Of a stretch of DNA of 64,000 nt, positions 10,301 through 20,800 are shown piece by piece. The notes under the pieces are model-generated. The model ran no database searches, was not told the origin of the DNA, and saw only the letters and a list, made by a program, of their open reading frames with translations. The translations under genes were made by a program, and so were the position numbers. Source of the DNA: Closterium sp. Naga37s-1 (taxonomy: Eukaryota > Streptophyta > Zygnematophyceae > Desmidiales > Closteriaceae); the NCBI GenBank assembly GCA_947471745.1, contig CANJKZ010000416.1, positions 1 through 64,000 of the forward strand. The letters run 5' to 3'. Position 1 is the stretch's first letter, and every line of letters starts with the position of its first letter.

Positions 10301-12955
10301 GGTGTAGGGGACGAGGCAGACGTCAAGGGAGCAGAGGGAGGTGTATGACGATGAGGACATTGGGGTGTTCTGGGAAGAGCTGCTGGCAAGTTTACATTAC
10401 ATCCGTGAGGGTAGTATGGGGTTACATTACATCTGTGAAGGTAGTATGGGGTTACATACATTACATCTGTGAGGGCCTGAGGTAACCTGTGAGGGCCGAG
10501 ATGCTCATTAAAGTTTGTTGTGTGTGTATTTTTTTTCTTTTCATTCTTGAGAAACAACTGGGCTTTTCCATCCTTCACCGCCCACCATCCATGCCACTCT
10601 CATCCCTCCTCGCTTGTCATGGCATAACATGGCACATCACTTGGCACATCACTTGGCGTATCACTTGGCGTATCACTTGGCGTGACACAAGTCATGCAGG
10701 GGGGTGTGCTGCTGAATGATTGGCTCTGTAAACGGCTTATGATTCAGTTGGCCTCATAAATCACCTCCCATGTGTCTCTCCCCTCAACTATCTATGCAGG
10801 GGGGAGTGCTGGATCACGGGGTGTTGACCCTGTAAACGGTGTTCTGATGCAGCTCACTTGTCTTCCCTCAACTATCCATGCAGGGGGGAGTGCTGGATCA
10901 CGGGGTGTTCACCCAGGGCAGAGGGCTGCTTCTGCGGGATTCGGCGTTGCTCTTCATAGCACTGCTGGTCATATGCCTTATAGAGAGCGCCAACATCACC
11001 AGCGACATCGCCAACTTCAACATTTTCAACATTGCCTTTGAGCTCATCAGGTGAGTGAGTGCGCCCAGTCCCCACATGCTGTGTTCAAGCCTTCATCAAG
11101 GAACAGCTTAGGCCCTCAATCGCTCTTCATAGCACTGCTGGTGATCTGCCTCGTAGAGAGCGCCAACATCACCAGCGACATCGCCAACTTCAACATCTTC
11201 AACATCGCTTTTGAGCTTATCAGGTGCTTTGTTCTAGGCGCATCATCAGCTGACTTTTGAGTCGACTCAAAAGTCAAGTCACCTTTTGATTTGACTCAAA
11301 AGTCCCAGCGGCATCTCCAACTTCAACATCTTCAGCATCGCCTTCGAGCTCATCAGGTGCTTTATTTTAGGCGCTTCATCAGGTGCTGATTCTATGCGCA
11401 TTCTCAGCTGTGTGTGCAGCGATATCGGCGATATCGTGCTCATCAGCCATGTATGTGCACATCCATCCATGCATGCTGTGGTCAAACCTTTTGAGAAATT
11501 CTCAAAAGTGAAACCCTTGTTCAGCAGCCAATCAGCGCCATCAGATCGCATGGTCCTTCATGTTCAAGCTTTCTTTGACTCGTCGCGAGGGGTGCGTGCG
11601 GCAAAACCTGTCTTGCTCATCAGGTGTTTTTCTGTTTTTAGGCGCCTCAAAACCGGTCTCCTCGGGTGCTTTTCTTGAGGCCCCTCCATCTATCCTTGCG
11701 TATGCTTGGGCTTGCAGTGGCCAAAAACCTCTTCCATTTTCGACATGGCTTAGAAATAGTGGTTGCCTGCGCACTGCTGCTCTTCTTGTGAGCGATTTTT
11801 CTAGAATTTCTCGAAAATCGTTCATATGTTTGGGCTCACAGTGGACGTGCGAATGGGAACCTTTTCCATTGTTGTCATGGCTTAGCAGTAACCTTTGCCT
11901 GGGCACAGCTGCTCTCTGGTGACTATGTCTGAAGATCTCCCAACATACCCATCCTCGCATGTGTTCTTTTCTGGCAGTGGATACAGCAATGTGGGCCTCC
12001 CAATGCTGACACGCCATACCTTTACCTTTGCACTTGTTTTTCTCCCGCAGTGGATATGGCAACGTGGGCCTTTCCTTGGGCTACACCTGTCCGCCTGAAG
12101 CTGGTCCTGACTGTGTCACTCCTCCGTATAGCTTCTCTGGTGCGCGGTTTTTATTTATTTCTTCTTCTTCTTCTTTTAGCGTCCTAGAGTGGCTCCTCTG
12201 CTGCTTCCGTTTCTATAATTTCCCATAGTCTCGTATTTGGTGCGCCCCTTTTTAGAACTTTCCCAGAATGGCTCCTCTGCTGCAACCTCGGATCTGCCAG
12301 GTTGCAAGGTTAAGAAGGGCCCTGTCTGGTCAGCCTTTCTGTTAATTTCAGAGCACACGCCTGCTTGTCGTTGCTTTTGGGAGGTGGCCAGTGGCAGGTG
12401 TGGAGATCATAGGGGGGATGAATTGTTGTACTGTTTAAATGATGAACATTCATAAAGATGTGCTTGTGTTGCATATCAGTGATTCAGCTAAATCTGATTT
12501 CTTGGTCAATCCAAAAGTCGTGTTTAAAGGTTGAATTTTGAGCATTCATGGAGAGATGCATGTGCTGCTGTTGGCACCGCTGCTGCTGCTGCTGCCGCCG
12601 CTGCCGCTGATGCTGCTGCTGGGTCTTCTGCTTCTGAACCAAATCGTGCTTCTCTTCCTTCCCCGTATCGCACCTTTCAGGCGTCTGGAGTCCTTGGTCC
12701 AAGCTGGTTCTCGTGCTGGTGATGCTGCTGGGCCGGCACAGAGGTCTGCCTGACAACATCGACGCTGCCATCTCCATCCCCAACCGCAACCAGTTCATTC
12801 CCGAACCTGCACTGCCTGCTGCACCGCCTGCTGCATCTCTTGTATCTGCTGCCCCTGCTGCCACTGCTGTAGCTGTTGCACCTGGTGCTGGTGATGGTGC
12901 TGGTGCTGGTGCTGGTGCTGGTGATGCTGCTGGGCCGCCACAGAGGCCTGCCTGA
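4384..12955 (+). CDS. TRK/HKT-type potassium transporter (10-exon model, possibly a decaying gene)
   Basis: Membrane K+ (or Na+/K+) transporter of the TrkH/TRK/HKT superfamily. Model exons: 4384-4692, 5154-6662, 7395-7551, 8058-8241, 9035-9200, 9622-9740, 10125-10227, 10884-11050, 12051-12139, 12681-12955. All four pore loops are visible and have the selectivity glycine: IDALFNVTSCVCLAGLITVD (exon 1), STFSNTG (exon 4), FQSVSTRNAGFNVIAIG (exon 6), SGYGNVGLSLG (exons 8/9). The last exon has the fungal-TRK-like tail LGRHRGLPDNID. Phases agree at the junctions tested from exon 2/3 onward, apart from one extra base in exon 4 and one in the C8 run of exon 6. The exon 1 donor reads CAG|GAGCGT instead of GT, and the long exon 2 (cytoplasmic, Q/A-rich) needs frame changes or unseen introns. 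The exon 7 donor is GC. The in-frame start at 4384 is uncertain; an open frame extends back to 4243 without an ATG. Confidence 0.75.
4788..4902. repeat. CCATGCCA-type tandem repeat in transporter intron 1
   Basis: Irregular repeats of CACGCCATGCCATGC units fill the start of intron 1. Confidence 0.85.
4895..5235 (+). repeat. Three copies of the start of transporter exon 2
   Basis: Acceptor plus exon start occurs three times: VLTALVPVLLRH after 4903, VVTSLVPVLVRRT after 5011, and VVTSLVPVLVRRYYFHRHLA after 5153. Only the third runs into the rest of the exon. The second and third are separated by a palindrome at 5093-5114. The first two look like abandoned acceptor copies. Confidence 0.7.
5093..5114. 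repeat. Palindrome P2
   Basis: Core GAGACGTCTC. Separates the second and third copies of the exon 2 acceptor (4970-5092 and 5115-5235). Confidence 0.65.
5976..5997. repeat. Palindrome P3
   Basis: CTTTTGAGGCGCCTCAAG. Separates two copies of GGCCCTTAGGCCTGACAACT (5934-5975 and 5998-6040). Confidence 0.85.
6828..7080. repeat. CATGTGC-type repeat in transporter intron 2
   Basis: Repeats of ATGTGCCATGTGC, then of CATGTACTTGCA. They create open frames on both strands that are not genes. Confidence 0.8.
7083..7380. repeat. CCCCAT hexanucleotide array in transporter intron 2
   Basis: About 45 units of CCCCAT with scattered variants. The (PHPHPH)n, (PIPIPI)n and (GM)n open frames across it are artefacts of the repeat. 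Confidence 0.9.
7600..7700. repeat. 20-bp tandem repeat beside a palindrome
   Basis: Five copies of TCAGTCGCATTCCATGTCAG-type units, ending at the perfect palindrome 7701-7720. They appear to have expanded from sequence just after the exon 3 donor. Confidence 0.8.
7701..7720. repeat. Palindrome P4 (perfect)
   Basis: TTTTTGAGGCGCCTCAAAAA. Lies between two copies of the end of transporter exon 3 with its donor (about 7488-7700 and 7721-7830). Confidence 0.95.
7995..8015. repeat. Palindrome P5
   Basis: ATTTTGAGACGCCTTAAAAA. Between copies 7899-7994 and 8021-8110 that both start CCTCGGCCCCCATGCTT and span the exon 4 acceptor. Confidence 0.85.
8507..8546. repeat. Palindrome P6 (larger, imperfect)
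   Basis: Arms GGTTGTTTT / AAAACAACC. Between two copies of TTCTTCTTCTACTGTACCAT (8477-8506 and 8549-8579). Confidence 0.65.
8799..8818. repeat. Palindrome P7
   Basis: CTTCTGAGGTGACTCAAAAG. First of two palindromes in a three-copy duplication across the exon 5 acceptor. Confidence 0.8.
8945..8964. repeat. Palindrome P8
   Basis: CTCTTGAGGTGCTTCAAAAG. Between copies 8819-8944 and 8965-9092, which both include the exon 5 acceptor and exon start. Confidence 0.85.
9290..9311. repeat. Palindrome P9
   Basis: CTTTTGCGTCGACTCAAAAG. Between two copies of AAAGACCAACAAACAAGGAT (9230-9289 and 9312-9372). Confidence 0.9.
9544..9563. repeat. Palindrome P10
   Basis: TTTTTGAGGCACCTCAAACA. Between two copies of GATATTTCCAATCTGTGAGC with the exon 6 acceptor (9480-9543 and about 9600-9672). 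Confidence 0.9.
9737..9868. repeat. GGTGTGAGAGTGCAAGGGGCAT tandem array
   Basis: About six irregular 22-bp units just after the exon 6 donor, in transporter intron 6. Confidence 0.75.
9906..10395 (+). repeat. Partial duplicates of transporter exon 7
   Basis: A degenerate exon start (acceptor, then VCVAMNPLHKK) lies at about 9918, upstream of the real exon start at 10125 (YVAVYPLYLTRQ). A second copy of the exon end (DDEDIGVFWEELL, again followed by GCAAGT) lies at 10310-10395. The exon is thus flanked on both sides by pieces of itself. Confidence 0.65.
11251..11276. repeat. Palindrome P11 (perfect, 26 bp)
   Basis: Each arm is TGACTTTTGAGTC, centred on GTCGAC. Longest perfect member; ends the second copy of exon 8. 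Confidence 0.95.
11283..11302. repeat. Palindrome P12
   Basis: CTTTTGATTTGACTCAAAAG, only 6 bp from P11; the third exon 8 copy starts right after it. Confidence 0.9.
11488..11508. repeat. Palindrome P13
   Basis: Arms CTTTTGAGAA / TTCTCAAAAG around a single A. The flank CATGCTGTGGTCAAAC resembles 11077-11093. Confidence 0.85.
11634..11653. repeat. Palindrome P14
   Basis: GTTTTTAGGCGCCTCAAAAC. Between AAAACCTGTCTTGCTCATCA and AAAACCGGTCTCCTCGGGTG copies. Confidence 0.8.
11793..11820. repeat. Palindrome P15
   Basis: Arms CGATTTT / AAAATCG with a TCTAGAATTTCTCG centre. Between copies 11699-11792 and 11821-11933 (about 100 bp each). Confidence 0.8.
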
Positions 12956-13141
12956 CAACATCGATGCTGCCATCTCCATCCCCAACCGCAACCAGTTCAT
13001 CCCTGAACCACCTGCTGCACTGCCTGCTCAGCACCATCTGCCGCCCCACCCACTGCATCAGCATGAACTACCGCCCCACCCGCTGCATCAGCGCCATCTC
13101 CTGCATCTCCTGCATCTCCTGCATCTCCTGCATCTCCACAT
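12700..13141 (+). repeat. Repeat of terminal transporter exon sequence and CATCTCCTG array
   Basis: The segment coding LVMLLGRHRGLPDNIDAAISIP (12711-12790) is repeated nearly exactly at 12891-13000. In the second copy the reading frame of the first runs to a stop at 12955. GCATCTCCT units follow at 13090-13141. Confidence 0.75.
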
Positions 13142-13560
13142 GCTACTAATGCACCAAGCCTTGTCTTGCTTCTGGAGGTGGAGAACAACAGACCTAGGAA
13201 CTCAGTGTTTTGTTGCATCAACCACTGCACCAGAGGCCCTGTGTCTCCTAGCATCATGCACCTCATATCTTTGCTTATCCTTACCTATCTGATCTGCTGT
13301 GCCAACTGCGTATTTCAAATTCTCCAATATTCAAGCTATGTTGCATAAGTTTCTTTTCTACCCTTAACTCCATTTTAGAATCTCCTCAAAAAGAAATGAA
13401 AATGTCATGTCTCCCACCATCACACACGTGTGCATGCATCATCTCTAGCTTCCTAGCCGATGCAAACACTGCTGCTCCCCCAATCCCTCATTTCTCATCA
13501 TCTCCTGATGATGTCAGCACTCACTAATCTTTGACGCACCACCACCCCGAGTTTCCCAAA
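13142..13560. other. Region between the two convergent genes
   Basis: 3' flank shared by the transporter (ending at 12955, plus) and the RUS gene (minus). Nothing recognisable apart from degenerate RUS last-exon remnants toward the right end. Confidence 0.4.
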
Positions 13561-13579
13561 CGATGCACCTGCTACTGCT

Positions 13580-14860
13580 CTCCCAACCATCATTTCCCCT
13601 AATCCACAGACACCAGCATCCGCCAATCCCCTGGTTAGGCCAGCAAGTCATCGTCGCAGTGCCACCTGCTGGCCCTCAGTGCCGTACTGAGGAAATGCAT
13701 CTCCTAGCCCTTCAAAGTTCAACCCCCCCCTGCCACGAGGTCATAAGCGTGCAGCACAGCACCCACCCGCACAAGGAGAACACTGCTGCACTCCCACCCA
13801 TCCCTCACTTCCCCTTATCCGCTGACACCAGCAGCCGCCAGTCCCCCGGCCGCGCCAGCAAGCCATCATCACAGCGCCAACCACAGACTCTCAGCGCCTC
13901 ACACAGCACGTCAAACCCTCCTGCCATGCAGTGATATGACACATGCGGCAACTCCAACTGGCTTCCCCACCAATGCAAACGCTGCTGCACTCCCAACCAT
14001 CCCTCATTTCCCCTTGTCTGCCGTCAGCAGCAGTCGCCAATCCCCCGGCCGCGCCAGCAAGCCATCGTCACAGCTCCACCCACTCGCCCTCAGCGCCTCA
14101 CACAACCCGTCAAACCCTCCCGCCATGCGGTCATAGGAAGCATGCAGCATCTCTAGCTTCCCGAAAGAAGCAAACTCAGCTGCACTCCCATCCCTCACTT
14201 GCTCTTATCAGCTGATTCCAGCAGCAGTCGCCAATCCCCCGGCCGCGCCAGCAAGCCATCATCGCAGCGCCACCCACTCGCTCTCAGCTCCTCACACAAC
14301 CCGTCAAACCCCCCCGCCATGCGGTTATATGAAGCATGCAGCACCTCTAGTTTCCCAAACGAGGCGAACTCAGCTGCGCGGGCTTGGACGTGGGTGCGCG
14401 CTTGAGGGGCGAGAGAGTGGGTTGTGGGGCAGAGGGAGTGTGGGGCGAGCGTGCGCAGGTAGGCGGCTTGGAGGGCTGCTCGGAGGAAGTCCCTTGGGAG
14501 AGCTCCTTCCTTCAACACAACCTGGTGGGTTAGTGACAGGGTCCCCGGGGTGAAAAGGCATGGAATGGCATTTAGAGGAAGAGGTGAGAATTGAAAGGCA
14601 GGCAGCTTGCAGTGGGGCAGTTGAAGTGTGAAGCGAGTGTGCGTGCGGTGCGGAGGTAGGCGGCTTGCAGGGCTGCTCGGAGGAAGTCCCTTGGGAGAGC
14701 TCCTTCCTTCAACACAACCTGGATGGTGGGTGCGAGGGGTGAGGAGGCATGTCGGTGGGCAGAGGAGGATGGCATTTAGTGGTAGGCAGCTTGCAGGGCT
14801 GCTCTGAGGAAATCCCGAGGGAGTGCTCCTTCCTTCAAGACAACCTGGGGATGCGTTGAC
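13580..14860 (-). repeat. Tandem partial copies of the last RUS exon
   Basis: The full exon is 14521-14195. Downstream, further copies of its 3' part occur at about 14150-14004 ([20 protein letters not shown]), 13930-13805 ([19 protein letters not shown]) and, degenerate, 13700-13580. Upstream, the exon start ([20 protein letters not shown]) recurs at about 14722-14640 and 14846-14774, and a middle piece at 15050-14900. Most copies end in stops and are not needed by the gene model. Confidence 0.8.
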
Positions 14861-17800
14861 AGGGGTGAGAGGGAAGGCAAAGTGTTAAGAGGAAGAGGAG
14901 AGCATGCAGCACCTCTAGTTTTTTAAGGCGGCAAAACTCGGCTGCGCGGGCTTGGATGTGGGTGCGCGCTTGAGGGGCGAGAGAGTGGATGGCGGGACAG
15001 AGGGAGTGTGGAGAGAGTGTGCGGAGGTAGGCGGCTTGTAGGGCTGCCTGGAAGGAATTCCCCTTGTTCTTCCCCTAATGCCCACCCAACCCTTACACAC
15101 ACATGGCAGGCACCCACCCGCATCTGCCCCGTTCTCTTATCCCTTCCCAGCACGTACTTCTCTCCTCGGAATATCCCCGCCATAGTCTCGGCCTCCTGCT
15201 CTGTGTGCGCCACACACCCTCTCCCTTGTTCTCACACCAAACCACAATCACACTCAAGGCACGCACCTGCATCTGTCCAGTTCGCTCGTCCCGCCCAAGC
15301 AAATACTTCTCTCCTCGGAATATATCAGCCATGGTCTCTGCCTCCCGCTCTGTGTGCGCCACTGCGGCCAAAGGCACTCCAAACTCGATCCAGTTCTCGC
15401 TCCCTGTCCCAGGCGCTGGTGGTGGATTGTCCTGCATAGTGGAGAGAAAAGGGGAACGGAGACGAAGTGGGGCAATATTTTAGACTCCCCAAACATTGGA
15501 GTAGAAGGGAACGGAGAGGAAATGGAGAGAAGGTGCGGGTTGAGACGTCTCTCTGTGTGCGCCACTGCTGCCAAGGGCACCCCAAACTCGATCCAATTCT
15601 CGCTACCCGTGCCGGGGAGGGGTGGGGGAGACGCCCGAGGAAGGGGAAGGGATGGAAAGGAGAGGGAAGGAGAGGGGTGATAGGCGGAAGGTGACATACC
15701 AAGCAGGACACCCACTTGCATGGCACACATACAAGACATGTAACGCGCATGTAACACAAATATAAGGCACGCACGCGCATGCACCACACATGCACCACAC
15801 ATCCACCACACATGCACCACACATCCACCACACAAGTACCACACATGCACACACATGCACCACACATCCACCAGACATGCACCACACACGCACCACACAC
15901 GCACCACACACGCACCACACACGCACCACACACGCACCACACATGCACCAAACACGCACCACATCCAGACAGTTACCTTGGGCGAAAATATCGATTTGAG
16001 GGGCGGCAGAATGGGCTCCTGTGAGTTGACGTCAATGACACCTGGCACCCTGCCATTGGTCACATACTCTGCCAGGACAATATCTGGGGAAAGTACCAAG
16101 GGGAGAAGAGAAGAGAGCACAGGAGGGACAAAAGAGGGCAGAGCATTGGAGGAAGCTGCTTCGAGGCACACATGTTAAGGAGATATGGTCGATTCAGGTG
16201 GTTACAGGTCACTGGTGCCGAGCAGCAAGTGCCCGAGTGCCCTGGCCTTTCTTGCTGCTCACCTGCTCTGAAGGGGTTGAGTGTCCTGAGTTGTACAGCC
16301 TTGTACGAGCGGTAGTTGCAGAACAGGTGCGCGGCGGACAGCAGGCCATGAGTCGCCCAGAGTAGAGGGCCCCGGTTGCCCACGTGTGGAGCGATGGCGA
16401 TGCCTAGTGCCATCCCCAATGTCTTGCTCACCATGCCCTGTGCCTCTGCGCGTGCTAGCACCTGGGGGGAGAGGAAGGGGAGGAGCAGAGAGTGAATGAA
16501 GTTAGATACACGGATCAGACAGCAGCAGGTGTGTCACCCGAGCTGGTCAGAAGAGTGGATGAAACTGGGGGAAAAGAAGTCGGAGGGCACAAGATTTGGT
16601 CACAGGAGTGGATGAACACAGACGTGACTTTTTATTAGACTCAAAAGTCAAGGCAGTCAAGCACATGCAGCGCCATAGCAGTGCTTGCGGACCTGGCAAT
16701 CCCAAGGGCTATTTCTGGTCTCTTTTGCACCATTTTCAAAACGCCCAGACCAATCCAATACCAAAAGTTCAACCAGTCACTCTCACCTCGGCGAAATTTC
16801 TTCTGCTCCGCCAGCTGGACGAAATACTGCGGGAAAGTGGCTGTGAGGAGCTCAAGGGAGAAAATGTATCCCTCTAGCTCCTTACAGCCACCTCCCTGGC
16901 TCTCCACTTGCACTTCAGACATCGCATCCTAACAGAACAGGCGCTTGAAACGCTGAGCAAAGGCTCTCTCACCTGCCCGAAGCAGGGAGGAATCTCACCT
17001 TGGCAAAATTTCTTCTGCCCGCCAATCCAGCGTAAAACCGGTTCCTCGTGGCACTCTGAACAATACTGGAAGCAGAAAACTCCGCCCCGGCAGCAGCCGC
17101 CAGCTGGACGAAATACTGCGGGAAGGTGGCTGTGACGAGCTCGAGGGAGGCGGAGGGAGGAGGGAGTGCCCCCCAACAGGCCCTCCACGGTCTCACCTCC
17201 CCACATCGGAGCCCTCACCTTCCCTAAGCAAGGCACGGCACTTCCTTACCTCGGCAAAGTTTCTTCTGCCCGTCAGCCCGGCGTAGAACCGGTTCCTGGT
17301 GGCGCTCTGCACGAGACTGGAAGCCAAAAACCCCGCCCCAGCAGCAGCGACCAGCTGCACGAAGTACTGCGGGAAGGTGGCTGTGAGGAGCTCGAGGGAG
17401 GCGGAGAGGCAGGGGGGAAATGCTCCTTCACAGGCCCTCTCACCTGCCCGAAGCAGGGCAGAATCTCATGTTCACCTCAGGAAGTTTCTTCTGCCCATCA
17501 GCCTGGCGTAAAACCGGTTCCTGGTAGCGCTCTGCACGAGACTGGAAGCAGAAAACCCCGCCCCGGCAGTAGCAGCCAGCTGGACGAAGTACTGCGGGAA
17601 GGTGGCTGTGAGGAGCTCCAGGGATGGAGGCGAATAATTTCTCCACGATGTTGAAGCGTAGAAATGTCCCTGCACAGGCCCTCTCACCTGCCCACATCGG
17701 CGCTCTCACCTGCCCAAATCAAGGCGGAATCTCACCTCGGCGAAATTTCTTCTGCCCGCCAGCCCGGCATAGAACCGGTTCCTCGTGGCGCTTTGCACGA

Positions 17801-20800
17801 GGCTCGATGCTGAAAACCCCGCCCCAGCAGCAGCAGCGAGCTGGACGAATTACTGCGAGTGTGAGGATCTCGAGGGAAGCGGAGAGAGGGAGGGAATGCC
17901 CGCCCACAGGCCCTGTCACCTGCCCCATCGGTACTCTCACCTGCCCGACCCAAGGCAGAATCATCTCACCTCGGCAAAATTCCTTCTGCCCGCCAGGCCA
18001 GCATAAAACCGGTTCCTGGTGGCGCTCTGCACAAGGCTCGACGCGGAAAACCCCGCTCCGGCCGCAGCGGCCAGCTGGACGATATACTGCGGGAAGGTGG
18101 CGGTGAGGAGCTCGAGGGAGGCGGAGGGAGGAGGGAGTGCCCCCCCAACAGGCCCTCTCACGGTCTCACCTCCCCACATCGGAGCTCTCACCTGCCCGAA
18201 GCAAGCCACCTCCTTACCTCAGCAAAGTTTCTTCTGCCCGCCAATCCAGCATAAAATCGGTTCCGCGTGGCGCTCTGCACGAGGCTGGACGCGGAAAACC
18301 CGGCCCCGGCAGCAGCGGCCAGTTGCACAAAGTACTGCGGGAAAGTGGCCGTGAGGAGCTCGAGGGAGGGAGGGAGGGAGAGGGAATGTCCCCCCACAGG
18401 CCCTCTCACTCACCTGCCCGAAGCAGGGCAGAATATCATGCTCACCTTGGCAAAGTTTCTTCTGCCTGCCAGCCCGGCGTAAAACCGGTTTCTCGTGGCA
18501 CTCTGCACGAGGCTGGAAGCAGAGAACCCCGCCCCGGCAGCAGCGGCCAGCTGGACGAAGTACTGCGGGAAGGTGGCGGTGAGGAGCTCGAGGGAAGCGG
18601 AGAGATTCTCCACGAGGTCAGAGCGAGGGAATGTCCCTTCACAGGCCCTCTCACCTGCCCACATCAGCAATCTCACTTGCTCGCATCGGCACTCTCACCT
18701 GCCCGACCTAAGGTGCTGCCTTACCTCGGCGAAATTTCTTCTGCCTGCCAGCCCGGCGTAAAACCGGTTTCTCGTGGCACTCTGCACGAGACTGGAAGCA
18801 GAGAACCCTGCCCCGGCTGCAGCAGCCAGTTGAACGAAGTACTGCGGGAAGGTGGCGGTGAGGAGCTCGAGGGAGGCGGAGAGATTCTCCACGAGGTCAG
18901 AGCGAGGGAATGTCCCTTCACAGGCCCTCTCACCTGCCCACATCGGCAATCCCACTTGCTCGCATCGGCACTCTCACCTGCCCGACCTAAGGTGCTGCCT
19001 TACCTCGGCGAAATTTCTTCTGCCTGCCAGCCCGGCGTAAAACCGGTTTCTCGTGGCACTCTGCACGAGACTGGAAGCAGAGAACCCTGCCCCGGCTGCA
19101 GCAGCCAGTTGAACGAAGTACTGCGGGAAGGTGGCGGTGAGGAGCTCGAGGGAGGCGGAGAGGTTCTCGACGAGGTCGGAGAGGAGGCGCGAGCGCTTGG
19201 GGGAGACGTCGAAATGGCGGCCAAACTGGGAGAGCGTGACTTTTGCTGCGTAGCCCAGCCCGTCCTTTAGGACCCAGTTGACCGCGGCTGCTGCTGGGAT
19301 GGCGCCCTTGCCCAGCCCCACCGCGTACAGCATTGCCTGGAGAGGCGAGGAGGGAAGAGAAAGTGGGAAGAGAGGGAGGAGAGACGAATGGTTCCAGGTT
19401 GAACTGGGAGAGTGTGACTTTGGATTCTTTCAGCACCCAGTTGACCGCGGCTGCTGCTGGGATGGCGCCTTTTCCCAGCCCCACCGCGTACAGCATTGCC
19501 TGCAGGAGGGAGAGAGGGAAGAGAGGGAGGGAAGCGAGAGAGGGAAGAGAGGGAGGGAGGGAGAGAGGGAAGAGAGGGAGGGAAGCGAGAGAGGGAAGAG
19601 AGAAAGGGAGGGAGAGAGGGAAGAGAGGGAGGGAAGCGAGAGAGGGAAGAGAGAAAGGGAGGGAGAGAGGGAAGAGAGGGAGGGAAGCGAGAGAGGGAAG
19701 AGAGAAAGGGAGGGAGAGAGGGAAGAGAGGGAGGGAAGCGAGAGAGGGAAGAGAGAAAGGGAGGGAGAGAGGGAAGAGAGGGAGGAAAGAGAGGGAGAGA
19801 GTGTGGTTGTGTGACGTGACTGTGACTGATCCCGTGTCCTACCAGGATGAAGAATGCAGTCGGGCTCCAGGGTGGGCGGCAAGGGCGGCAGCAGCTAGGA
19901 AGGAGGAGAAATACGCGCGACGGAACGCGTGGGTGGGCTTCCACGCCCTTGCAGTCGAGACATACGGCTATCCTTCCCCGGGGGTGATGGCTTACCTGCG
20001 GCAGTGCGCGGAGCTAGCGGCCAAGCTGCGATACAACGCAGCACCTACCTCATACGAGGCAGCCAAGCTGCTGACGGAGTACCGCCAGCGCTGGAGTGTC
20101 TGCCTCCAGAGAGCGCAGGCCAATGCCCTCCGCTCCAAGACCAACGAGGCCTTGGCAGCGGACAAGCTCGGCATGCAGGGCCCCATCGTCCCTCTTAGCG
20201 AGGGACAGCTGCACCACCAGCTGATTGAGCCCCCATTCGGCCAGTAGGGTCGGACAGAGGGGGCCGGGAGTGGGAAGGAGTAGGTGTGACAGGTAGAATT
20301 GTGGTCTGGTTGTTTGTCTTGCTTGTGTTTGCACCTTCCTTGTAACACCCACCGTGATTAATGCAAGGACCGTTCGAGGGGGAAGGGATGCAACATGTTG
20401 AACTGGGAGGGCGTGACCTCGGCTGCATAGCCCAGCCCGTCCTTTACCACGAAGGACCGTTTGAGAGAAGAGAGAGAAGAAAGGGCTTCAGGTGAGGAAA
20501 AGGACGGAGAGAGGAGGGCAGGGGAGAGGAAGGTTCTTAGACATAGCAAACAGACCTCAATTGAAGGAGCCTGCGACATAGAAACGCCTCTCACCTGCGT
20601 TGTAAGCACGTGGTTCATTTCGCTCGCCACTGTTTGCCGCATGCGCCACACTGTGTACTCCATATAGTCAGGAGTCACACTATCGGGATAACCCTCTGGT
20701 AACATCCATCTCACCACCGCCGCTTTCACTCCCCTCACCACCCGCGCAACCATATCCCCCCCTCTGCTCCGCTCATCCTCCTCCCCCGCTAAAACCCTAC

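Larger units (their letters stand above)
10775..11380 (+). repeat. Tandem copies of transporter exon 8
   Basis: The intact exon 10884-11050 encodes SDIANFNIFNIAFELI. Its start is pre-duplicated at 10796-10850 (GGGGGAGTGCTGGATCACGG). Its end plus donor recurs at about 11122-11223 and, truncated, at 11303-11357. The third copy begins straight after palindromes at 11251-11302. Confidence 0.8.

Noticed and set aside
15254..16171. Minus-strand 305-codon ORF
   Set aside because: Joins RUS exon 4 to the CACCACACATG repeat by read-through; the exon ends at a GT donor at 15976.
16800..19003. Mutually exclusive exon cluster like insect Dscam
   Set aside because: Copies carry the donor but I see no acceptor or pyrimidine tract before them; kept as a finding to test, not called as exons.
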